Below are positions 8,084-15,383 of a DNA stretch of 64,000 nt, piece by piece. Location: contig JADJSD010000003.1 in NCBI GenBank assembly GCA_016711875.1, positions 682,001 to 746,000 of the forward strand, given 5' to 3'. Positions within the stretch are counted from its first letter, which is position 1. Each line of letters opens with the position of its first letter. The translations under genes and the position numbers were made by a program. Under the pieces are notes generated by a model that saw only the letters and a program-made list of their open reading frames with translations, ran no database searches and was not told the origin of the DNA. The DNA is from Betaproteobacteria bacterium. GTDB lineage: Bacteria > Pseudomonadota > Gammaproteobacteria > Burkholderiales > Usitatibacteraceae.

Positions 8084-9034
8084 ATGCTCTCAAGAGTCGC
8101 CTCGAACCTCTACTGGATGAGCCGCTACGTCGAGCGGGCCGAGAACACGGCCCGCGTCCTCGACGTCACCTGGCGGATGTCCCTGCTGGTGAAGGAACCG
8201 CGCCTGCAGGACCAGGAATGGTTCGCCCCCCTCAACATCACGGGCACCCTCTTCCCCTTCTCGGGCCGCCACAGCCTGGTGTGCGCCAAGGAAGTCCTGC
8301 ATTTCATGGCCCTGGATCCGGAGAACCCCTGCTCCATCTATTCCTGCGCCAAGCAGGCCCGGGAGAACGCCCGCGCCGTCCGCGGCGCCCTCACCTCGGA
8401 GATGTGGGAGGTCGTGAACTCCACCTGGCTCGAGATGCAGCAGATGGACGAGGCGCGCATGAACGCGCGCGGCGTCTCGGCCTTCTTCGACTGGGTGAAG
8501 GAGCGCAGCCACCTGTTCCGGGGCGTCACCTTCGGCACCATGCGCCGCGACGACGCCTATCACTTCACGCGGCTGGGCACGCACATCGAGCGGGCGGACT
8601 CGACGGCCCGCATCCTGGACGTGAAGTACCACATCCTCCTGCCGAGCGTGAAGGACGTGGGGCGCGCGGTCGACTACTACCAGTGGTCCGCCGTGCTGCG
8701 CTCGGTCTCCGCCTTCGAGGCCTACCGCAAGGTCTACCGCGACGCGATCACGCCCATCAAGCTGGCCGAGCTCCTCATCCTGCGCGACGACCTGCCGCGC
8801 AGCCTCGCCTTCTGCATGCGGCAGGTGAGCGAGACGCTCGAGATCGTGCAGAACGACCGCTCGGCCGAGACGTTGCGCCAGGCGGGCCAGATCCTCTCGC
8901 AGCTTCGCTACGGGCGCATCGCCGACATCTTCGCCTCGGGGCTGCACGAGTACCTCACCGACTACCTCGACGCGATGCAGGAGCTGGGAACGCACATCCA
9001 GGGCAGCTTCTTCTCCCCGACGCTGCCCCGGTGA
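8084..9034 (+). CDS. Alpha-E domain protein (DUF403)
   Basis: 316 residues, almost entirely helical, starting MLSRVASNLYWMSRYVERAE, the hallmark opening of the alpha-E family. Further conserved blocks are VKERSHLFRGVTFGTM and FTRLGTHIERADSTARILDV, which repeats the ER-A pattern of the N-terminus. Alpha-E proteins have no established activity but are encoded next to circularly permuted ATP-grasp proteins and transglutaminases, which suggests they act in the same pathway. The start is the ATG directly after the palindromic element; no Shine-Dalgarno sequence is visible in front of it. Confidence 0.88.
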   Translation: MLSRVASNLYWMSRYVERAENTARVLDVTWRMSLLVKEPRLQDQEWFAPLNITGTLFPFSGRHSLVCAKEVLHFMALDPENPCSIYSCAKQARENARAVRGALTSEMWEVVNSTWLEMQQMDEARMNARGVSAFFDWVKERSHLFRGVTFGTMRRDDAYHFTRLGTHIERADSTARILDVKYHILLPSVKDVGRAVDYYQWSAVLRSVSAFEAYRKVYRDAITPIKLAELLILRDDLPRSLAFCMRQVSETLEIVQNDRSAETLRQAGQILSQLRYGRIADIFASGLHEYLTDYLDAMQELGTHIQGSFFSPTLPR

Positions 9035-9109
9035 TCCGGCCCCTCCCGCGGTGGCCGGACGATCGCCGCGCTATGATGGACGTTTCCCCCGACACGCCTT
9101 CCCCACGCC

Positions 9110-9844
9110 ATGACCTACTGCGTCGCCCTGCGCCTCGATGCCGGGATGATCTTCGCCTCCGATTCCCGGACCAATGCCGGCGTCGACCACGTCTCCACGT
9201 TCACGAAGATGCGCGTCTTCGAGAAGGCGGACGACCGCGTCATCGTGGTCCTCTCCTCGGGCAACCTCGCGATGACCCAGGGCGTGATCAACATCCTCGA
9301 CCGCCACGCCCACGCGCCGGAAGACGAGCCGACCATCTGGAACGTGGAGTCGATGTACGACGCGGCGCAGCTCCTGGGCGACGCGCTGCGCGAAATGCAG
9401 AGGAAGGACGGCCCCTTCCTCATGCAGAGCAACATCGACGCGGGCGCCAACATGCTCGTGGGCGGGCAGATCAAGGGCGAGGGCATGCGCCTCTTCCACG
9501 TCTACGCGCAGGGCAACTTCATCGAGGCCACCGACGAGACGCCCTACTTCCAGCTGGGCGAATCGAAGTACGGCAAGCCGATCCTCGACCGCGTGGTGAA
9601 CACCGGCACGCCGCAGAAGGAGGCCGCCAAGTGCGTGCTTATCTCCTTCGATTCCACGATGAAGTCCAACATCTCCGTGGGGCTGCCGATCGACCTGCTC
9701 TGGCTGCCGCGGGACAGCCTGCGGGTGGGGCTGCAGCAGCGGATCCGCGACGGGGATCCCTACTTCACCATGCTGCGATCGCGGTGGGGGGGCGGGCTTC
9801 GGCGGGTGTTCGGGGAACTGCCCGATCCCGATTGGCTCGAGTGA
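9110..9844 (+). CDS. anbu: Anbu, proteasome-like Ntn-hydrolase protease
   Basis: 244 residues. MTYCVALRLDAGMIFASDSR places Thr2 directly after the initiator Met, so Met removal exposes the nucleophile expected of proteasome-fold Ntn hydrolases. D18 and K33 sit where the proteasomal Asp17 and Lys33 support catalysis. The remainder (VLSSGNLAMTQGVINIL, and the C-terminal half with YGKPILDRVV) is typical of Anbu, the ancestral beta-subunit family, rather than HslV, and no HslU-like ATPase is nearby. Substrates are unknown. A short GC stem (TCCGGCC/GGCCGGA, 9035-9059) lies between the alpha-E stop and this start. Confidence 0.9.
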   Translation: MTYCVALRLDAGMIFASDSRTNAGVDHVSTFTKMRVFEKADDRVIVVLSSGNLAMTQGVINILDRHAHAPEDEPTIWNVESMYDAAQLLGDALREMQRKDGPFLMQSNIDAGANMLVGGQIKGEGMRLFHVYAQGNFIEATDETPYFQLGESKYGKPILDRVVNTGTPQKEAAKCVLISFDSTMKSNISVGLPIDLLWLPRDSLRVGLQQRIRDGDPYFTMLRSRWGGGLRRVFGELPDPDWLE

Positions 9845-9857
9845 GGTTGCCTTGGCG

Positions 9858-10065
9858 AGTGATGCCGGCGCGCTTCTTGGGAACGCCGATGAACGCCGAT
9901 GTCACGCCGATGAACGCAGATATTCTCGTCACGAACGTTTGCATCGTCCCATCAGGTGACGGCGTGCCGATCTTGCAGAGACCCCACTCATTCAGGGCTT
10001 CATCGGCGTTCATCGGCGTGACATCGGCGTTCATCGGCGTTCCAAGGACTTTCGCTCGCATCACT
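9858..10065. repeat. Palindromic intergenic element, copy 2
   Basis: Arms at about 9876-9920 and 10000-10046 are near-perfect reverse complements built from repeated ACGCCGATGA units, with about 80 nt between them and outer AGTGA/TCACT ends. The arm sequence and the left flank (GTGATGCC...TTCTT.GGAACGCC) match the element at 7874-8076, but the central spacers are unrelated. It fills the spacer between anbu and the transglutaminase gene and ends 8 nt before that gene's GTG start. Confidence 0.85.
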
Positions 10066-10073
10066 ACCCGCCC

Positions 10074-13000
10074 GTGACGATCAAGGTCGCCCTCCACCAC
10101 AAGACCGCCTACACGTTCGACCGTGCGGTGGGCCTGTCCCCGCACGAGGTGCGCCTGCGCCCCGCGGCGCATTGCCGCACGCCCATCGAGAGCTATTCGC
10201 TGCGCGTGGAGCCGGCCAAGCACTTCCTCAACTGGCAGCAGGACCCCTACGGCAACTGGCTCGCCCGGCTCGTCTTTCCCGAGAAGTCGCGCACGCTCGC
10301 GATCACCGTCGACCTCGTCGCCGACATGACGGTCGTGAACCCCTTCGACTTCTTCGTCGACAAGTCGGCGGAGCATTTCCCGTTCCCCTACACGGCGGAG
10401 AACGCGCGCGAGCTCGCCCCCTACCTCGAGGTCGACCCGCTCACCCCGCGCCTGTCGGCCTGGATCGACCGCGCCCGCGCGAATTACCTGGCGAAGCCCA
10501 TCACGACGATCGACTTCCTGGTCGGCGTGAACAGCGACCTGCGCCACGACGTGAACTACCTCATTCGCCTGGAGCACGGAATCCAGGCGCCGGAGGAGAC
10601 GCTGGAGAAGGCCTCGGGCTCCTGCCGCGACTCGGCCTGGCTGCTGGTGCAGATCCTGCGCCGCTTCGGCCTCGCCGCCCGCTTCGCCTCGGGCTACCTC
10701 ATCCAGCTCGTCGCCGACCAGAAGCCGCTCGACGGCCCGGCCGGCACCGACAAGGACTTCACCGACCTGCACGCCTGGTGCGAGGCCTACGTGCCGGGCG
10801 CGGGCTGGATCGGCCTCGACCCGACCTCGGGGCTCCTCGCCGGCGAGGGACACATCCCGCTCGCGTGCACCGCGCTGCCCTCGAGCGCGGCGCCGGTCAC
10901 CGGCTTCACGGACGTCTGCGAGTCGTCGCTGCAGGTGGAGATGTCGGTCCAGCGCATCCACGAGGACCCGCGCGTCACGCGTCCCCTGAGCGAGTCGCAG
11001 TGGGAGGACATCCGCACGCTCGGCCGCGCCGTCGACCGCGAGCTGCTGGAGGGCGACGTGCGCCTCACCATGGGCGGCGAACCCACCTTCGTGTCGGTCG
11101 ACGACATGGAAGGGCCGGAGTGGAACTACACGGCCCTCTCGCCGCGCAAGCACGAGCTCGCCGTCGACCTGCTCGGCCGCCTGCGCAAGCGTTTCGCACC
11201 CGGGGGCCTGGTGCATTTCGGCCAGGGCAAGTGGTACCCCGGCGAGCCGCTGCCCCGCTGGGCCCTCTCCTGCTTCTGGCGGCACGACGGCGTGCCCCTC
11301 TGGGAGGACGAGTCGCTGCTGCCCGGCGGCGAAAGCGGCAAGGAAGCCACCCGCGAGGACGCGCGCCGCTTCGCCTCGGAACTGGCGCAGGCGCTCGGCG
11401 TTTCGCCGGATTTCATCCTGCCGGCCTACGAGGATCCCTGGCGGGTCCTGCGCGACGAGTCGAACGTGCCGGTCAATATCGATCCGCTTTCCGAAGACCT
11501 GGCCGACCCGGCCACCCGCGGCAAGCTCGCGGCCCAGCTCGCCGGCGGCATCGGCCAGCCCACGGGCTTCGTGTTGCCGCTCAAGCCCCTGCCGCGCGCC
11601 AAGCCGGCCTCCGCCAGCCAATGGGCCAGTTCCGCCTGGCCGCTGCGCCGAGGCCACGTCTTCCTCATGGAAGGCGACTCGCCCCTGGGCCTGCGCCTGC
11701 CCCTGGGCTCGCTCCCCGCGCTCCTGCCCGACGAGGAGGAGCCGGTGATCGCCGCCGATCCGTTCGAAAGCCGCGACGCCCTCGGCAAGCGAAAGCCCGA
11801 CCGCGCCGCGGCCGGCAAGCCGTCTTCCGCCGCCACCGCGCCGCGCGAGGTCGTGAAGACCGCCCTCTGCGTCGAGGCGCGCGACGGGCACCTGCACGTC
11901 TTCTTCCCGCCGGTCTCGATCCTCGAGGACTGGGTCTCGCTCGTCGCCGCCGTCGAGGCCACCTCGCGTGCCCTGGCGCGCCCGGTCCGCCTCGAGGGCT
12001 ACACGCCGCCCGACGACCCGCGCCTCGCCCGCTTCGCCGTCACGCCGGACCCGGGCGTGATCGAGGTGAACATCCACCCGTCCTCCCGGTGGGACGAACT
12101 CGAGCAGCGCGTGTGCGTGCTCTACGAGGAAGCGCGCCTGTCGCGCCTCGCCACCGAGAAATTCATGCTGGACGGGCGTCACACGGGTACCGGCGGCGGC
12201 AACCACGTCACCATCGGCGGGCCGACGGCCGCGGACAGCCCGCTGCTTCGCCGGCCGGACCTGCTGCGTTCCCTCATCGCGTTCTGGCAGAACCATCCCG
12301 CGCTCTCGTACCTCTTCTCGGGCACCTTCATCGGCCCGACGAGCCAGAGCCCGCGCGTGGACGAGGCGAGGGACGACGCGCTCTACGAGCTGGGCATCGC
12401 CTTCGAGCAGCTCGACGCGCTCTACGAACCGGGCAAGCCCAACGAGAAGCCCTGGCTCGTCGACCGCATCCTGCGCAATTTCCTGGTGGACCTCACCGGG
12501 AACACGCACCGCGCCGAGTTCTCGATCGACAAGCTCTATGCGCCGGGCTCGGCCACGGGACGCCTGGGGCTGCTCGAGTTCCGCGCCTTCGAGATGCCGC
12601 CGCACGCGCGCATGAGCCTGCTGCAGATGCTCCTGCTGCGATCGCTGGTCGCGCGCTTCTGGAAGGAGCCCTACAAGGCGCGGCTCACCGACTGGGGCAC
12701 GCGCCTGCACGACCAGTTCATGCTGCCGCACTTCGTGGCGCAGGACCTGCGCCACGTGATCGAGGACCTCGACCACGCCGGCTATCCCCTGCGCCTGGAG
12801 TGGTTCGCGCCCTTCCTCGAATTCCGCTTCCCGCGCTACGGCACCGTGGCCTACGAGGGCATCGAGCTGGAGCTTCGCCAGTCGATCGAGCCGTGGCACG
12901 TGCTGGGCGAGGAAGTGGTGCAAAGCGGCACCGCGCGCTACGTCGATTCGTCCGTGGAGCGCCTGCAGGTGCGCGCCTCGCACCTGAACGAGACGCGCTA

Positions 13001-13382
13001 TGGCGTCGCCTGCAACGGCCGGCGGCTCCCGCTCGCGCCCACCGGGCGCCCCGGCGAATGGGTGGCGGGCGTGCGCTACAAGGCGTGGTCGCCACCCTCC
13101 GCGCTGCACCCGACGATCGAGGCGCAGACGCCGCTCGTCTTCGACATCGTGGACCTGTGGAACGGCCGCTCCATCGGCGGCTGCACCTACCACGTGGCGC
13201 ACCCGGGCGGACGCAACTACGCGACGTTCCCCGTGAACGCGCTGGAAGCCGAGGCGCGCCGCGTGGCCCGCTTCCAGGCCATGGGCCATACGCCGGGGCC
13301 GATGAAGCTGTCGCCGGAATCGCGCAACCCGCGCTTTCCCTTCACGCTCGACCTGCGCAAGGCCCCCGAGTCAGGCGGCTAG
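10074..13382 (+). CDS. Transglutaminase-like protein with putative amidoligase domain (DUF2126)
   Basis: 1,102 residues from a GTG. A bacterial transglutaminase N-terminal beta domain (1-80, YGNWLARLVFPEKS) leads into a papain-like transglutaminase core with the triad C184 (SGSCRDSAWL), H233 (DLHAWCEAY) and D249 (WIGLDPTSG). The remaining ~800 residues form the large DUF2126 region described as a putative amidoligase, with HTGTGGGNHVTIGGPTAADS and GNTHRAEFSIDKLYAPGSA. The protein could thus both cleave or transfer and form isopeptide-type bonds; that is inference from the folds. It is the last gene of the Anbu cluster, and its 3' end overlaps the convergent dioxygenase-like gene by 12 nt. Confidence 0.9.
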   Translation: MTIKVALHHKTAYTFDRAVGLSPHEVRLRPAAHCRTPIESYSLRVEPAKHFLNWQQDPYGNWLARLVFPEKSRTLAITVDLVADMTVVNPFDFFVDKSAEHFPFPYTAENARELAPYLEVDPLTPRLSAWIDRARANYLAKPITTIDFLVGVNSDLRHDVNYLIRLEHGIQAPEETLEKASGSCRDSAWLLVQILRRFGLAARFASGYLIQLVADQKPLDGPAGTDKDFTDLHAWCEAYVPGAGWIGLDPTSGLLAGEGHIPLACTALPSSAAPVTGFTDVCESSLQVEMSVQRIHEDPRVTRPLSESQWEDIRTLGRAVDRELLEGDVRLTMGGEPTFVSVDDMEGPEWNYTALSPRKHELAVDLLGRLRKRFAPGGLVHFGQGKWYPGEPLPRWALSCFWRHDGVPLWEDESLLPGGESGKEATREDARRFASELAQALGVSPDFILPAYEDPWRVLRDESNVPVNIDPLSEDLADPATRGKLAAQLAGGIGQPTGFVLPLKPLPRAKPASASQWASSAWPLRRGHVFLMEGDSPLGLRLPLGSLPALLPDEEEPVIAADPFESRDALGKRKPDRAAAGKPSSAATAPREVVKTALCVEARDGHLHVFFPPVSILEDWVSLVAAVEATSRALARPVRLEGYTPPDDPRLARFAVTPDPGVIEVNIHPSSRWDELEQRVCVLYEEARLSRLATEKFMLDGRHTGTGGGNHVTIGGPTAADSPLLRRPDLLRSLIAFWQNHPALSYLFSGTFIGPTSQSPRVDEARDDALYELGIAFEQLDALYEPGKPNEKPWLVDRILRNFLVDLTGNTHRAEFSIDKLYAPGSATGRLGLLEFRAFEMPPHARMSLLQMLLLRSLVARFWKEPYKARLTDWGTRLHDQFMLPHFVAQDLRHVIEDLDHAGYPLRLEWFAPFLEFRFPRYGTVAYEGIELELRQSIEPWHVLGEEVVQSGTARYVDSSVERLQVRASHLNETRYGVACNGRRLPLAPTGRPGEWVAGVRYKAWSPPSALHPTIEAQTPLVFDIVDLWNGRSIGGCTYHVAHPGGRNYATFPVNALEAEARRVARFQAMGHTPGPMKLSPESRNPRFPFTLDLRKAPESGG

Positions 13383-13988
13383 CACCACCTCGAGTTCGCC
13401 GCGCAGCCCCCGGCCCTCGCTCGCGAGGCGCATCGTGACGCGCCGGGCGTCCTCCCCCAGCTGTCGGTAGAGAAAGTCCTTCGCGTTGCCCGGGTCGCCC
13501 TCGAAGAAGGCCTGCGAGGTGAGGACGCGGCGGTTCCGATCGTCGCGCACGGTGAAGTGGATGTGCGGCGTGCGCCCCGGGTACGCGGGAGGGCGGATCG
13601 TGCGGAAGGCGAAATCGCCGCCCTCGCCCGTGCGCGCCTCGCCCCAGCCCTGGAAACCGGCATCGGTCGTCCGGTCGCGGTGCCCGACGAGGTGGTAGTT
13701 GCCGTACTCGTCGCAGTGCCAGATCTCGACGACCCGCCCGGATAGAGGGCGACCGCGGGTATCCACGACCCGTCCCGTGAACGCGAGCGGCGTGCCGGCC
13801 GCCGGGCTGCGCCCGGCGATCCTGGCGAGATCCGCGTCGCGTTCGAGGGCGGCTTCGGTCGGGTAGAACGGCCCCTCGGTGAGCGCCGGCGTGGGACGGC
13901 GCGCCGGCTGTGCATGGGCCTGCAGCCAGGGCGTGAGGGCCAGCGCGGCCAGCCCGCCGAGCGCGCGGCGACGGTTGCGAACGGTCAT
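13371..13988 (-). CDS. Intradiol ring-cleavage dioxygenase-like protein, exported
   Basis: 205 residues starting MTVRNRRRALGGLAAL, a Tat-like arginine signal (NRRRALGG, hydrophobic stretch, AHAQ cleavage region). The start is supported by AAGGAG upstream. The mature part has the intradiol dioxygenase beta-sandwich motifs VVEIWHCDEYGNY and RTPHIHFTVRD, which supply Tyr and the two His of the usual Fe(III) site. It lacks the N-terminal helical domain of catechol 1,2-dioxygenases. That matches the short secreted family of uncertain substrate, so catechol cleavage is not proven. It stands alone between the Anbu cluster and a divergent amidohydrolase. Confidence 0.8.
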   Translation of the reverse strand: MTVRNRRRALGGLAALALTPWLQAHAQPARRPTPALTEGPFYPTEAALERDADLARIAGRSPAAGTPLAFTGRVVDTRGRPLSGRVVEIWHCDEYGNYHLVGHRDRTTDAGFQGWGEARTGEGGDFAFRTIRPPAYPGRTPHIHFTVRDDRNRRVLTSQAFFEGDPGNAKDFLYRQLGEDARRVTMRLASEGRGLRGELEVVLAA

Positions 13989-14063
13989 GTCGGTCTCCTT
14001 CGTCGTCGGGACTGCGGCACAATTCCACCTTCTTCGCGCCACGAATCATAGAGGATGCCTTCC

Positions 14064-15383
14064 ATGGGCAAGTTCCCCGCCGTCATCGCTTTCGCGACCC
14101 TGCTGCCCGCGCTCGCCGCCGCGCAGGTCGCGCCGCTCGCCCAGCGCGCCGAGGCGCTCGTCGCGAAGGGCGAATCGCAGGTGATCGCCTGGCGTCGATG
14201 GATCCACCAGAACCCGGAGCTCTCCTACCAGGAGACGAAAACGGCGGCGACCATCGCGGCCGCGCTCGCGGCCATGCCCGGCATGAAGGTGCAGGAGGGC
14301 ATCGCGAAGACGGGCGTGAAGGGTGTCCTGGTGGGCGGCAAGCCCGGCCCGGTGATCGCGCTGCGCGCCGACATGGACGCCCTGCCCGTCGAGGAGAAGA
14401 CGGGGCTCGCATTCGCCTCCGTCTCGAAGGCGATGTGGCGCGGCCGGGAGAGCTTCGTCGCCCACGCCTGCGGCCACGACGCGCACGTCGCGATGCTGCT
14501 GGGCGCGGCCGACGCGCTTTCGAAGCTGCGCGAGGACCTGCCCGGTACCGTGGTCTTCCTCTTCCAGCCCGCCGAGGAATGGGGCGGCGACGACGACGGC
14601 ACGCCGAGCGGCGCCACGCTGATGGTGCGCGAAGGCGTCCTCGCCGATCCGAAGGTCGAACTGGTGCTCGGCCAGCATGTGGGGGGCGAATCGCCCTCCG
14701 GCACGATCCGCCTGCGCAAGGGCTCGATCATGGCGAGTGGCGACGACTTCCGCATCGTCGTGAAGGGCAAGGGCAGCCACGGCGCGATGCCCTGGGGCGG
14801 CAAGGACCCGATCCTCGTCGCGGCCGAGATCGCCCTGTCGATGCAGACCATCGTGAGCCGCGAGGCGAACCTGGTCGACGAGGGTCCGCTCGTGGTGACG
14901 GTCGGCGTGCTGCAGGGCGGAAACCGCGAGAACATCATTCCCGAGACCGCGGAGCTGCGCGGCACCATCCGCACCCTGTCGGAGAAGACGCGCCGGCTGG
15001 CGCACGAGAGCGTGAAGCGCAAGGCCGAGAAGATCGCGGAGGCCTCGGGACTCACGGCGGAAGTGACGCTCACGATCGGCTACCCGGTGCTCACCAACCA
15101 CCCCGGGCTCGTCGAGCGCGTGTGGCCGGCCCTGGAGAGGGCCGCCGGCGCGGGCCGCGTGCTGGAGGTGCCGCCGATCATGGCCGCGGAGGATTTCGGC
15201 GCCTTCGGGGCGGGCATCCCGACGATGTACTGGTTCCTCGCGGCATCGCCCCTGGGCGACCGGCCGGGGCCGCCCAACCATTCGCCTTTCTTCACCATCG
15301 ACGAGACGGTGCTCGCCGTGGGCACCCGCGCGCTCGTCCAGGCATCGCTTCAGGTGCTCTCACCCCGGGCCCCCGTGCGCTAG
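14064..15383 (+). CDS. M20D-family amidohydrolase (hippurate/N-acyl amino acid hydrolase-like), exported
   Basis: 439 residues. The start at MGKFPAVIAF is preferred over the ATG 9 nt upstream because GAGG is then 9 nt away instead of adjacent. A signal peptide (LLPALAAAQ) precedes an M20D peptidase fold: WRRWIHQNPELSYQE, the metal site HACGHDAH, FQPAEEWGGDD and a dimerisation domain near GSHGAMPWGGKDP. HPPIMAAEDFGAFG-type residues near the C-terminus (PPIMAAEDFG) complete the site. It should hydrolyse N-acyl amino acids or similar amides in the periplasm; the substrate is unassigned. It overlaps the convergent comEC by 4 nt. Confidence 0.85.
   Translation: MGKFPAVIAFATLLPALAAAQVAPLAQRAEALVAKGESQVIAWRRWIHQNPELSYQETKTAATIAAALAAMPGMKVQEGIAKTGVKGVLVGGKPGPVIALRADMDALPVEEKTGLAFASVSKAMWRGRESFVAHACGHDAHVAMLLGAADALSKLREDLPGTVVFLFQPAEEWGGDDDGTPSGATLMVREGVLADPKVELVLGQHVGGESPSGTIRLRKGSIMASGDDFRIVVKGKGSHGAMPWGGKDPILVAAEIALSMQTIVSREANLVDEGPLVVTVGVLQGGNRENIIPETAELRGTIRTLSEKTRRLAHESVKRKAEKIAEASGLTAEVTLTIGYPVLTNHPGLVERVWPALERAAGAGRVLEVPPIMAAEDFGAFGAGIPTMYWFLAASPLGDRPGPPNHSPFFTIDETVLAVGTRALVQASLQVLSPRAPVR

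Noticed and set aside
9072..9077. TATGAT as an internal promoter for anbu
   Set aside because: No -35 hexamer is present and the position inside the operon spacer gives no further support.
9110..9844. HslV of an HslUV protease
   Set aside because: No hslU is adjacent and the length and motifs fit Anbu better; the gene partners are those of Anbu clusters.
9765..13289. A 1,174-codon open frame on the minus strand across the transglutaminase gene
   Set aside because: It is a shadow of the GC-rich gene on the other strand; its translation is low-complexity Arg/Ala/Gly with no family motif, while the plus-strand frame has a complete transglutaminase and DUF2126 protein.
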